IMG/VR virus record: IMGVR_UViG_3300007775_000380
Span: 1 to 23,815 of that record
Length of the DNA stretch: 23,815 nt
DNA from: a virus
Direction: 5' to 3' (one strand)
The position numbers and the translations under genes are program-made. Within the stretch, counting starts at the first letter, position 1. Each line of letters starts with the position of its first letter. Shown piece after piece: positions 1 through 6,331 of this stretch. Under the pieces are notes generated by a model. That model was not told the origin of the DNA and ran no database searches. It worked only from the letters and a program-made list of their open reading frames with translations.

Positions 1-936
1 TTAATTGGCAGAGTGGACGACTGCTGAGGATTGGTTTTCTTGAATAATGTTGTGCAACACCGCTTTCGCGGGAACTAATTTGTTTTTTTTATCCATTTTA
101 TAAAGAACTGTCACGTCACTGTAAATTGAATTTTTCCCGAAGAGAAGGGCGGGCTTAATTCCCAAGCCAAGTTCCATTGGAATCCTCTTCTCGCCAATGG
201 AGGGGATTATAACGCCCCACCCTCTTTTTGAGCTGTCAAGGTCAATGGCTCTGATTAAAATTTCAGTATTTTCTAAATCAACCGTTTCAATTTCATTCAA
301 GTCCTCTTGAAGATATGTCGGTATAGCTTTAATTGTTTTATTGTTTATTGTTAGGTCGCTTGTTTTGTCGAGCTCTATAGTAGACTCTGGGTCGCTCTTT
401 GCCGGACGAATTATTTTAACAGTATTTTTTGCAGCTTCAGCCTTGTTTCCAACTGCCGCGTCAATAATGGCTTGATAGTCTTCCGGCTCCATTCCAGCAG
501 ATTTAGCACCTATGTTTATAATGATATTGTTGTTGGCTTCAATGGTTGTACGACTTTCAGGGGGCGCTCCAAAAAACGATAAGGCATAGGCTCCTCCAGC
601 CATAACTAATGCAAGCACTATGGCTGGCAAAATAGGGCTCTTATCCCCTAGAGTTTCCATCCCGGTTACCTTCCTAAGCTTATCAATGCCTTGGTCCAAG
701 TTTTCCTGGCTTCTAAAAAAATATCTAACGATAATCTTTTCAAGAAGGCTGCCGCTTTCAATGGTCTCTATGAATAGATCAACTTTTTCTATCTTTGTTC
801 CTGGAAATATCTTTTCTAGGGCTAAAGGAGTCCTTTTAACGATATTATCCAGAGCTATCAATGCCTCGGCTACTTGGGCTATTGGGATCGGATTTTTGTT
901 GGAATAGTAGATTTGGTGGGTTGTGGCGACTTGCAT
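1..936 (-). CDS. Hypothetical single-pass membrane protein (311 aa)
   Basis: I do not recognise a family. The protein has a soluble, mixed-charge N-terminal part of about 100 residues, one clear hydrophobic segment at about residues 101-124 (SPILPAIVLALVMAGG), then a polar C-terminal part of about 185 residues. It has no obvious signal peptide, so one transmembrane helix splitting two soluble domains is the simplest topology. The ATG at 934-936 is preceded by a strong Shine-Dalgarno sequence (GGAGGGGG), and the TAA stop lies at the window edge (1-3), so the gene is complete. It is the last visible gene of the leftward block, 26 nt after its neighbour, so co-transcription is likely. Its codon use is more AT-rich than the packaging genes. 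A lysogenic-conversion or exclusion role would fit the position but is inference. Confidence 0.75.
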   Translation of the reverse strand: MQVATTHQIYYSNKNPIPIAQVAEALIALDNIVKRTPLALEKIFPGTKIEKVDLFIETIESGSLLEKIIVRYFFRSQENLDQGIDKLRKVTGMETLGDKSPILPAIVLALVMAGGAYALSFFGAPPESRTTIEANNNIIINIGAKSAGMEPEDYQAIIDAAVGNKAEAAKNTVKIIRPAKSDPESTIELDKTSDLTINNKTIKAIPTYLQEDLNEIETVDLENTEILIRAIDLDSSKRGWGVIIPSIGEKRIPMELGLGIKPALLFGKNSIYSDVTVLYKMDKKNKLVPAKAVLHNIIQENQSSAVVHSAN

Positions 937-962
937 CTAATGCCCCCTCCTTCTCGGGTCAG

Positions 963-1505
963 CTATTCTCCGTACACCTTCACCATGGCCACACTGATCA
1001 AGCCGAATCCTTCGCGGATCTCCAAGGCCTGGACTTCTTCAACGCCTCCCTTGGCTTGGGCAATTTCTGCGCTGGCGGGCTTGGCTTCGATCCCGAGGAC
1101 CTTTACCCCCCAAGCCTGGCCTTCTTTTGCTGGTCCGTTGTCCCGCAGGAAGGCGAGAATGTCCTGATGGTCGCCGTTAAAGAACGCCGGGCTGCAGCCG
1201 GAGAGGATCGAGGTACAGGCTAAGGCGGCGAGGGCAAGTTTGAATTTACGGGACAGGTGAGCAGAGCTTTTCCGGGCGAATCGCCAGAGATGGATGCCGA
1301 CCAACATGGCGGCGATGGAGCACACGGTGCTGATGGCGGGTGAGGGAAGCATCGTCCCGATCACCAGGACAATCAAGGTGGTACCGAGGATCGAAAGGCG
1401 GCGGTTGATTTCGGGTGGTGGTGATGCAGCATCTTTGATGAGACGGATGATTTGCTCTTTCTTTTGTTGGCGTGAACTTCCGTGTTTCATTTGGGCCCTC
1501 TCCAT
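963..1505 (-). CDS. Hypothetical membrane protein with an internal lipobox-like motif (180 aa)
   Basis: No family is recognised. After a basic, cytoplasm-like N-terminus (residues 1-37) come two hydrophobic stretches at about 38-72 (LSILGTTLIVLVIGTML and ISTVCSIAAMLVGIHLW). A third follows a basic patch (RKFK) at about 87-104 and ends in LSGCSPAF, which looks exactly like a lipoprotein signal with its lipidated cysteine, but lies 100 residues inside the protein. The C-terminal ~75 residues are soluble. Two starts are possible: the ATG used here (GAGGGTG upstream) or the ATG at residue 6 (GAGAGGG, 5-nt spacing); the product hardly changes. It sits 12 nt after the DUF1737-like gene on the same strand. 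It could be a multi-pass protein whose last helix only resembles a signal, or a fusion of a membrane protein with a former lipoprotein. Confidence 0.7.
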   Translation of the reverse strand: MERAQMKHGSSRQQKKEQIIRLIKDAASPPPEINRRLSILGTTLIVLVIGTMLPSPAISTVCSIAAMLVGIHLWRFARKSSAHLSRKFKLALAALACTSILSGCSPAFFNGDHQDILAFLRDNGPAKEGQAWGVKVLGIEAKPASAEIAQAKGGVEEVQALEIREGFGLISVAMVKVYGE

Positions 1506-1517
1506 TAAACTTCACCC

Positions 1518-1703
1518 TCATTTCTTTGCGTACCTTACCATAGCTTGCGAGAAGAGCGGGGAAGGGCTGCCGCCTACGACCGGAGCTACAACCTGAAAAT
1601 CTCCGAACGGCTGCCAGCCCTTGGAAATGAGGTTGTTTACTTCGGTGACCAGTTTTTTGAGGTCGTGTTCAGAAATGGCCCGGTATTCTTCAATGCCTTG
1701 CAT
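1518..1703 (-). CDS. DUF1737-type small protein (61 aa)
   Basis: The sequence has the layout of DUF1737 proteins: an N-terminal YRAIS strand, a helix with a LEELVNxxIxxGW-like pattern (here LKKLVTEVNNLISKGWQPFG), and a final QAMVRY strand. These are short proteins of unknown function, often found in phages and near bacterial defence or regulatory genes. The open frame continues upstream to 1844, but the ATG at 1701-1703 has a well-placed AAGGGG ribosome site and begins just before the conserved YRAIS, so the longer version is rejected; it would also overlap the immA-like gene. A gap of 115 nt separates it from that gene, and 12 nt from the next membrane protein gene. Confidence 0.7.
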   Translation of the reverse strand: MQGIEEYRAISEHDLKKLVTEVNNLISKGWQPFGDFQVVAPVVGGSPSPLFSQAMVRYAKK

Positions 1704-1818
1704 AGAATTCCCCTTATTTTGGTTTTGTAATGCGTTCCTGTGGTTTTTTCTTGGTTTGTGTGATTGCGTCTCCAAAGAGATTAGAGCCGACTTTAGGCAA
1801 TTGTTTAAAATGAGATGT

Positions 1819-2391
1819 CTAAAGCCTACCTTTGATAAAGCCAAGATTAACCAGGCGATATTTCATTGCTTGCTTAGACACCTTGAAAAGGTTCGACATT
1901 TGCTCAATGAAAAAATTTACTGGGACTTTGTCTACGTTGTTTTCGCCTTTATATGTTTCTATGATTTTTTTCCCATGTTTTTTTATTAATTCGTGAGGCA
2001 TAAGTAGTTGTGCAGCAAAGTTGTTTGCTTCATATTCTTTAGAATCCCAATATGTTTCACTTCTGCTAAGAGAATTTTTGCTATCGACTATTTTATTTGA
2101 TCCTTCATTTTTATCCAAATGCAAAATGTAGTGACCTATTTCATGTGCTATTGTGAACCTTCTTCTGTTTTCATAGTTGTTTTCTGCTGGATTTAACCAA
2201 ATTTTAGGTCTATTGTTTGCAAAAGATATTGAGCCTATTTTGTCTAAGAGTTCCATATCTATTGTTTCAACAATTTTTATTTTTAGAATATCGCAAATCT
2301 TTTCTACATCAATTGGGGGACAAAATTCAAAGTCAAAATTTTTGGTTAAGAACTTTAATAACATCTTTGGAGTGATTTCATTCCTATTCAT
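1819..2391 (-). CDS. immA: ImmA/IrrE-family metallopeptidase (190 aa)
   Basis: Residues 80-90 contain the zinc-protease motif HEIGHYILH (HExxH at 83-87), and KEYEANNFAAQLLMP around 119-132 supplies the third ligand, Glu121, in the typical E-A-x-x-F-A-A-x-L-L-M-P context. This is diagnostic of the ImmA/IrrE (DUF955) family. Family members such as ImmA of ICEBs1 cleave a cognate repressor to induce the element. I chose the ATG at 2389-2391 (MNRNEITPK) because GGAGGAGG lies directly upstream; the longer frame to 2436 has no such site. Its start lies inside the upstream gene, an 8-base overlap suggesting translational coupling. The gene is markedly AT-rich. Family members usually sit next to an Xre/CI-type repressor; here the nearest repressor is about 1.1 kb upstream on the same strand, with two genes between. 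Confidence 0.9.
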   Translation of the reverse strand: MNRNEITPKMLLKFLTKNFDFEFCPPIDVEKICDILKIKIVETIDMELLDKIGSISFANNRPKIWLNPAENNYENRRRFTIAHEIGHYILHLDKNEGSNKIVDSKNSLSRSETYWDSKEYEANNFAAQLLMPHELIKKHGKKIIETYKGENNVDKVPVNFFIEQMSNLFKVSKQAMKYRLVNLGFIKGRL

Positions 2392-2896
2392 TTTTGGAAT
2401 CCTCCTCCAATTCAAGCTGGACAGACAAATCTCCAATTTCTTTGTCAGCTAAATCATGCTCTCGATTTTTTATTTCATCTTTTACTTTTGCATCAACAAG
2501 GCTTTCTAGCCTCTCCTTGGTGGCCGTGTGTTTAAATAGTTTTTTTGTGAACGAATCGGCCAGAGTGCTATCGGTGTTTAAGTTGAAAAAGAAATCATGC
2601 ATATTATCTTGAATTTCTCTTTCTTTTACGGCCCCGAACCATTTCGCAAAGTATAGCCCAACTGCCGTCACCAGCAAGGTGATAACAACGAAAATAAAAG
2701 TGGTATATACAATATAGGTATTTGCTGTTGCCATTACGTCGGATGAAGAAACTGCCCAGCTCGCAGGTGAAGTGTGTCTTGAGTGGGCAGCGGCTGCATC
2801 TTGGAAAAGATCAAAAGTTAGCCCACCCAAAAGGCCTGCAAGGTATGCAACGCACAAAAGCCCTGTGAAATTAAGTATTTTGATTATTTTTGCCAT
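2384..2896 (-). CDS. Two-helix membrane protein coupled to ImmA (170 aa)
   Basis: No family is recognised. One hydrophobic segment lies at about residues 7-27 (ILNFTGLLCVAYLAGLLGG), followed by a ~35-residue loop containing a His/Ser/Ala-rich stretch. A second long hydrophobic segment spans about 60-85 (TYIVYTTFIFVVITLLVTAVG), followed by ~85 charged residues likely to form a cytoplasmic helical tail (many E, K and D). The loop between the helices would therefore be periplasmic. The ATG at 2894-2896 has an AGAGGT ribosome site. The stop overlaps the start of the ImmA-like gene by 8 bases, so the two products are made from one message. It might anchor or sense signals for ImmA, or act in exclusion; both are inference from the overlap only. 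Confidence 0.75.
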   Translation of the reverse strand: MAKIIKILNFTGLLCVAYLAGLLGGLTFDLFQDAAAAHSRHTSPASWAVSSSDVMATANTYIVYTTFIFVVITLLVTAVGLYFAKWFGAVKEREIQDNMHDFFFNLNTDSTLADSFTKKLFKHTATKERLESLVDAKVKDEIKNREHDLADKEIGDLSVQLELEEDSKNE

Positions 2897-2972
2897 ATTG
2901 ACCTCTACGTAGCCGATCTAGCCAGTCGCAGTACCGTCTATTTATTGACATCTTTCTAGTAATAAATGTGAA

Positions 2973-3503
2973 TCAGTCTTTGCAAAGCCTCTCTCGTTTC
3001 CGCCGCAAAGAACTATCCATTCGAGTTTTTGCTGTATGGCAATCATCACATAGGGTTGCCAAATTAGCGATGGAATTGTCCCCGCCATTTTGCAGCGCCC
3101 GCTTATGATCGACTTCCAGCTTGTAGGTGCTGCCGCAGATAACGCATTGATTTCCGTCCCTTGACTTGATGAATTCCTTGACGGATTGCGAGACGTCTCT
3201 TTCGTAAATGGTTTGGTCGCAGGACAGGGCCCCAACATTTTCATTTGCCTGCCGAAAATATTCGTTGAGCCGCTGTTCGCGAATTGCGGAAGAGATCTGT
3301 GTGGACTGGCGCGGGGATTTTTCCTGGCGGGTCGCTCTGGCAGAAGAATTGGCTCGCTTCTGGTGGTAATGGTATTCGCCCGTTTTTCTGTTGTGGTGGC
3401 CACCGTTGGCATCCAAGCCACCTGGGTGCGAGAAAACCAAGCCGGGAAGAGTAATTAAAATGAGAATTGAACCGAGAAGTCTTCGTCCCCCTCGAACAAG
3501 CAT
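2973..3503 (-). CDS. Secreted YHYH-domain HNH nuclease (176 aa)
   Basis: The N-terminus is a good Sec signal peptide: basic RGGRR, hydrophobic LLGSILILITLPGL, probable cleavage after about residue 26 (VFS). It is followed at once by a YHYH-type motif (HPGGLDANGGHHNRKTGEYH, about 26-46), a short metal-binding-like module found after signal peptides in many bacterial proteins. The C-terminal half carries an HNH endonuclease: CVIC at 120-123, LEVDHK with His133 as general base, NLATLC and CDDCH at 152-156, giving a complete four-cysteine zinc site. The ATG has an excellent AAGGAGGG site. It lies 17 nt after the repressor gene, same strand. A non-specific exported nuclease acting on DNA in the periplasm or outside is the best reading, possibly for exclusion of incoming DNA; the substrate is unknown. 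Confidence 0.85.
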   Translation of the reverse strand: MLVRGGRRLLGSILILITLPGLVFSHPGGLDANGGHHNRKTGEYHYHQKRANSSARATRQEKSPRQSTQISSAIREQRLNEYFRQANENVGALSCDQTIYERDVSQSVKEFIKSRDGNQCVICGSTYKLEVDHKRALQNGGDNSIANLATLCDDCHTAKTRMDSSLRRKRERLCKD

Positions 3504-3520
3504 TGTTCCCTCCTTGCCCC

Positions 3521-3925
3521 CTACGCCGCCAACCTGATCAGCCGCAGCACCGTCTTCTTGTCGACGTCTTTTTCTTCCTCGTACATCTCGTAAATGTGAA
3601 TGATGAGTTCGGCTTTTTTGTCGGGCTTGAGTTCCAGGTTGAGCTGGCCAAGGCCTTCTTCCACGGCCTCGATGATCACCTGGAGGAGTTCCTTGTCGAG
3701 AGGTTTCCCTTCCGATCGCTTTTCCCCCACACCAGTTTTTAGCCAGTGGAAGTTGATTCCTGAAAGGTCAGAAACCTTTGCAATACTGCCATCTGGCACC
3801 GATCCTCTTTTTTTCCATTTGCTAGCTGTCCCAAGCGAAAAACCAGCCAAGTCCTGCATATCCTGCTGGTTTTTGGCGTTTAACGCCTCGATCATTCGAT
3901 CAATAATTTCTTCAACAGATGACAT
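3521..3925 (-). CDS. CI-type phage repressor, HTH domain (134 aa)
   Basis: Residues about 5-65 match the bacteriophage CI repressor HTH type: IIDRMIEALNAKNQQDMQ, LAGFSLGTASKWKKRGSVPD and the closing INFHWLKTG, a signature of this domain (usually N-x-x-WLxTGxG). The rest (about 66-134) is charged and helical, with no S24-type Ser/Lys autoproteolysis domain visible, so RecA-driven self-cleavage is unlikely; the ImmA-like protease encoded in the same block could be the inducer route. I use the ATG at 3923-3925 (MSSVEE); the longer frame to 3955 runs into the operator region and lacks a ribosome site. The gene is transcribed away from the rightward early promoter, as expected of a lysogeny maintenance gene. 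Confidence 0.85.
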   Translation of the reverse strand: MSSVEEIIDRMIEALNAKNQQDMQDLAGFSLGTASKWKKRGSVPDGSIAKVSDLSGINFHWLKTGVGEKRSEGKPLDKELLQVIIEAVEEGLGQLNLELKPDKKAELIIHIYEMYEEEKDVDKKTVLRLIRLAA

Positions 3926-3940
3926 TTGGAATTTTTTCCG

Positions 3941-3969
3941 TTGACAAAATGCCAAACGGCATTTATTGT
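3941..3969 (+). promoter_or_regulatory. Rightward early promoter (sigma70-type)
   Basis: A perfect -35 box TTGACA (3941-3946) is followed after 17 nt by TATTGT (3964-3969, four of six matches to TATAAT). It reads toward the 84-aa early gene at 4003 and lies in the 77-nt gap between that gene and the divergent repressor gene. An inverted repeat fills its spacer, so repression by the CI-like protein is likely. Confidence 0.65.
3947..3964. promoter_or_regulatory. Candidate CI operator: 18-bp inverted repeat
   Basis: AAATGCC-AAAC-GGCATTT is a perfect 7-bp inverted repeat with a 4-bp spacer, lying between the -35 and -10 boxes of the rightward promoter and 21 bp from the repressor start. A looser outer pair, GACAAA and TTTGTC, brackets it. 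Size, symmetry and place are those expected of a repressor operator; binding is inferred. Confidence 0.6.
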
Positions 3970-4002
3970 TTGTCCCAACAGTTAGACACGAAAGGGGACG
4001 TT

Positions 4003-4257
4003 ATGAGTAAGGCAAAAATAATCTTGATCAACGGTGCCGGTCGCGGAAAGAGCTTCTTGGCCTCCATTTTGGCTAAGGAGTATCTCAGGAACGGCATCGA
4101 ATGCCAGGTGGAGCATGTGGCCTCTCAGCAGGAGGCCGAATCCCTGACTCCTCCTGCTTCGGGCTATCTGATCATCGTTACCAATACAGTCCTCATGATG
4201 GAGGAAATTTGGCAAACGATTACTGTCGAGGGCGGTTATCTCTTACCAGCGGCCTGA
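4003..4257 (+). CDS. Small P-loop-like early protein (84 aa)
   Basis: The protein opens with KIILINGAGRGKSFLASILA, a strand followed by a Walker A-like loop (GAGRGKS) and helix. A later hydrophobic strand, YLIIVTN (about 54-60), resembles the second strand of small P-loop NTPases. The classical first glycine of GxxxxGKS is Asn here, and 84 residues are too few for a full NTPase, so it may be a minimal or degenerate nucleotide-binding protein. The ATG at 4003 has AAAGGGGA upstream and lies about 33 nt downstream of the -10 box; the longer frame from 3919 crosses the operator and is rejected. It occupies the place of cro, the first rightward gene, but I see no HTH in it. Its 3' end overlaps the convergent gene by 22 bp. 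Confidence 0.65.
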   Translation: MSKAKIILINGAGRGKSFLASILAKEYLRNGIECQVEHVASQQEAESLTPPASGYLIIVTNTVLMMEEIWQTITVEGGYLLPAA

Positions 4258-4631
4258 TATACCGGACATCTTTTCGATACGCCGATCCCCGGGTTGGGGG
4301 AGTCGTCGAAAGCCTTCATCGGAACACCGAGATAGAGGGCAGCGGCGATCATGGCCCCATTGCAGATGTAATCCCCGGTGGAATATTCGGCGCGGTGTTT
4401 CAAGTTGTAGCTGGAGGGGGAGGTTCGAGTGACTGTTTTGGTCGTTTGGCATTGACGAAGCCAACCAACCGATCTCTTGAACTCGTCAAACCGGAGGGTG
4501 AGGGAAGCGCGATTCCCCTCAAGGTCGATTTTCATCAACCGGCCTTGGTGAGGGTTCCACCATCCCCATGCGCACAAGGGAGGGTGTTTTACGATGAGAG
4601 CTAGGAACTGCTGTTCGGTAGGTTGATTCAT
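4236..4631 (-). CDS. Conserved phage-type protein with SSYxLKH...GDYICNGAMIAAA motif (131 aa)
   Basis: I cannot name a function. The central motif (SSYNLKHRAE, then TGDYICNGAMIAAALYLGV, roughly residues 72-103) resembles a family of uncharacterised proteins of phages and plasmids with S-Y-x-L-K-H, followed about 10 residues later by Y-x-S/C-N-G-x-x-I-A-A-A. The N-terminus is rich in aromatic residues (CAWGWWNPHQ). The ATG has GGGGGGAAG upstream. It is the only minus-strand gene right of the repressor and points back at the early P-loop-like gene, so the two messages overlap at their 3' ends by 22 bp and could interfere with each other. The 62-bp gap to the next gene must hold its own promoter and that of the rightward neighbour. 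Confidence 0.7.
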   Translation of the reverse strand: MNQPTEQQFLALIVKHPPLCAWGWWNPHQGRLMKIDLEGNRASLTLRFDEFKRSVGWLRQCQTTKTVTRTSPSSYNLKHRAEYSTGDYICNGAMIAAALYLGVPMKAFDDSPNPGIGVSKRCPVYQAAGKR

Positions 4632-4693
4632 TACTTCCCCCCTTCTTAGTCAGACAATTAGGACAGTTTTACCAATCTTCGGAGAGTTTTTCA

Positions 4694-4921
4694 ATGACAA
4701 AGTCTGTAGCCAACATCGTGATCTCCCGGATGCGTTTGAACAACGTGACGGTGAAGGGTTGGGCCGAGGTCAACGACCACAAGCCGGACACCGTCTACAA
4801 GACCCTCTACGGTACCCGTGGCAAGGCCGATCGAGGCGAATCGCTCAAAATCAAGGAGGGCCTGCGGCGCGACGGCTACTGGCCGACTGATAAGGAGAGT
4901 GAGGCGGCCTCGAATGGCTAA
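4694..4921 (+). CDS. BcepMu gp16-like phage DNA-binding protein (75 aa)
   Basis: The core VTVKGWAEVNDHKPDTVYKT with LYGTRGKADRGESLKIKEGL and the final RRDGYWP matches the small phage-associated gp16 family first noted in the transposable phage BcepMu, where a helix-turn-helix (W-A-x-x-x-x-x-x-x-x-x-V-Y-x-x-L-x-G) is followed by R-G-x-x-x-x-I-x-x-x-L. It is probably an early transcription regulator. The ATG has GGAGAG seven bases upstream. It is the first gene of the long rightward series and lies divergent from the 131-aa gene. About 70 nt separate it from the CII-like gene. Confidence 0.65.
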   Translation: MTKSVANIVISRMRLNNVTVKGWAEVNDHKPDTVYKTLYGTRGKADRGESLKIKEGLRRDGYWPTDKESEAASNG

Positions 4922-4989
4922 TTCCCCCTGTCGTAACAGTAGCGGAGCAGGCATGAACTCGACATTAAAAACGAGGGTGGTTTTTTAGT

Positions 4990-5460
4990 ATGAGATCACA
5001 CGAGGCAATTCGCCGCATGGTCGGCGAGCATCATGAGGAGATCGCGAAGGCGATTCACAGGAGCGCGAACCTGGTCTATCGCTGGACGCTGCCGACGACG
5101 GACTACACGGACTCGGGAGCGTTCAACGACCTGGACCGGATCGAAAACGGAATGCGCCGGGCTCTGGAGTTAGAAGTGCCCCACGTCGACGCACTGGCGC
5201 CGATTCACTACTTGGCCTTGAAGTTCGGCGGCCGCTTCCTGCCGCCTGTCCCTCACGCCTGTGGATTTAAGGACCTGAGCCGCCAGCTGACCCGGGCGAT
5301 GAAGGAGACGAGCGAGGCCTTCGCGATCGCGGCGGAGGCGCTGGAGGATCATGAACTGACGCCGGCAGAGCGGCGGCGGATCATCAAGGAAACCTACGAG
5401 GGGATCCACGAGCTTTCCCAGATCATCAGCATGCTGGAAAGCGGGGAAGGGGAGGGGTAG
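4990..5460 (+). CDS. CII-like phage regulatory protein (156 aa)
   Basis: The N-terminal ~90 residues (HEAIRRMVGEHHEEIAKAIH, RSANLVYRWTLP, then NDLDRIENG and ALKFGGRFLPP) follow the layout of a phage regulatory family common in proteobacterial prophages: an H-x-x-I helix, an HTH of the type A-x-x-x-x-x-S-x-x-x-V-Y-K-W, N-P-L-D-R, and a closing G-G-x-F. The C-terminal ~65 residues are helical and acidic, with LTPAERRRIIKETYEGIHEL. A CII-like activator or replication-associated DNA-binding role is likely; the exact subfamily is uncertain. The start has GAGGGTGG upstream. It leads a tightly spaced group with the next two genes (3-nt gap, then direct abutment). Confidence 0.65.
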   Translation: MRSHEAIRRMVGEHHEEIAKAIHRSANLVYRWTLPTTDYTDSGAFNDLDRIENGMRRALELEVPHVDALAPIHYLALKFGGRFLPPVPHACGFKDLSRQLTRAMKETSEAFAIAAEALEDHELTPAERRRIIKETYEGIHELSQIISMLESGEGEG

Positions 5461-5463
5461 GGC

Positions 5464-5703
5464 ATGGCAGCGAATCGGCCGGGAGACGCAACCAGGGAAC
5501 TCGAGGAAGCCCTGGACTTCCTGATGGGCTGGGAAGAGATGAGCGGGGTGGCCTTCGCCATGATCTCCCAGCGGATCGAGCGAATCCTGAACGCGACAGG
5601 TAAGACGGCCAGGGACTTGACCCTGGGGGAACTCAAAAGAGAGTTCGACTGGGTACGCGAGACGATGGCCGCTAATCATGACCGGTTTGTGGGTGAGGGG
5701 TAG
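5464..5703 (+). CDS. Hypothetical small helical protein (79 aa)
   Basis: No family is recognised. The sequence is mostly charged and helical (RELEEALDFLMGWEEMSG..., later LTLGELKREFDWVRETM), with no cysteine cluster, signal or membrane segment. It starts 3 nt after the CII-like gene and ends directly against the AlpA-like gene (TAG immediately followed by ATG). A GGGGAGGGG run at the end of the upstream gene serves as ribosome site. This packing supports it being a real gene expressed with its neighbours. Confidence 0.6.
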   Translation: MAANRPGDATRELEEALDFLMGWEEMSGVAFAMISQRIERILNATGKTARDLTLGELKREFDWVRETMAANHDRFVGEG

Positions 5704-5913
5704 ATGGAAGTTTTGCGAGAACGGCATCTTTGCGAAAAGCTCAAGGTCTCGCCGAACACGGCGCGGAAGATCCGCCGCGAGGACCCGACTTTCCCGAAAG
5801 CGCGGGTTATCGTCGGCGACGTCGAGGGCTGGCTGTCAGAGGAGATCGAGGCTTGGCTTCGCCAGCGGCCTGTTGCACCGAAGTCCGTGCGGGAGGCCGG
5901 CAGAAGAGCTTAG
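5704..5913 (+). CDS. AlpA/excisionase-type MerR-like HTH protein (69 aa)
   Basis: The protein has the AlpA/HTH_17 pattern: LCEKLKVSPNTARKIRRED (winged HTH), FPKARVIVGDVEGWLSEEI, then EAWLRQRP. In the family, the strand containing F-P-x-P-x-x-x-x-x-x-x-x-W is followed by an E-x-x-x-W helix, and both are present. AlpA-like proteins of phage P4 and related elements control excision or integrase expression. No integrase gene lies nearby in this window, so here it could control another promoter. It starts on the base after the preceding stop. A 109-nt spacer with no obvious gene follows. Confidence 0.75.
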   Translation: MEVLRERHLCEKLKVSPNTARKIRREDPTFPKARVIVGDVEGWLSEEIEAWLRQRPVAPKSVREAGRRA

Positions 5914-6022
5914 TGAAAATGGCCCGGCGATAGTCAGGGCCATGCGCTGCCGGCGGGGACTCCCCCCTCCACTCCGCCGGCAGCTCTTTTGATCGGGGGG
6001 ATGATTTATCGAGGGTATTGCC

Positions 6023-6178
6023 ATGAGGAGCGTATTGTGCGTGGTCAAGCGGGCGCCGGGAAGTGTCCGCTCCTGGGTAGAGAGGCATCCGGAGGATGTC
6101 GCGGCGGTGGCCGTTACGATCCTGGCGGGTGTTTTTTTATACCTCTGGCTTACCTGGTGGGGGTGGCCATGCGAATGA
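6023..6178 (+). CDS. Small single-pass membrane protein (51 aa)
   Basis: The product starts with a basic, Arg/Ser-rich 25-residue part (MRSVLCVVKRAPGSVRSWVE), followed by a hydrophobic helix at about 28-48 (VAAVAVTILAGVFLYLWLTW) ending in WGWPCE. GAGGG lies seven bases before the ATG. Its stop overlaps the start of the next small membrane protein by 10 bases, which argues for coupled translation. I do not recognise a family. The pair is too early in the phage programme, relative to replication genes, to be called lysis proteins with any confidence. Confidence 0.5.
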   Translation: MRSVLCVVKRAPGSVRSWVERHPEDVAAVAVTILAGVFLYLWLTWWGWPCE

Positions 6179-6318
6179 TGTTCGTGACGTTGATTTTCGT
6201 TTTGCTGCTGATGATCGTGGGATGGGCCCAGGAGCAGGACCGTCTGGACGAGCTGCGATACGAGCCGGTGCGGGCGGAGATTATGGCCTCGGCGCCCCAT
6301 TGGGCGGTGACGGAATGA
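6169..6318 (+). CDS. Small membrane protein paired with the preceding one (49 aa)
   Basis: A very hydrophobic N-terminus (MRMMFVTLIFVLLLMIVGWA) is followed by a charged tail (QEQDRLDELRYEPVRAEIMA). It could be a signal anchor or a cleaved secretion signal. The start overlaps the preceding gene by 10 bases, with GGTGGGGGTGG just upstream. A longer frame from 5989 exists, but its extra 60 residues look like shadow sequence of the preceding gene. Function unknown; inner-membrane location inferred. Confidence 0.5.
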   Translation: MRMMFVTLIFVLLLMIVGWAQEQDRLDELRYEPVRAEIMASAPHWAVTE

Positions 6319-6331
6319 CGAGGAGAAGCCA

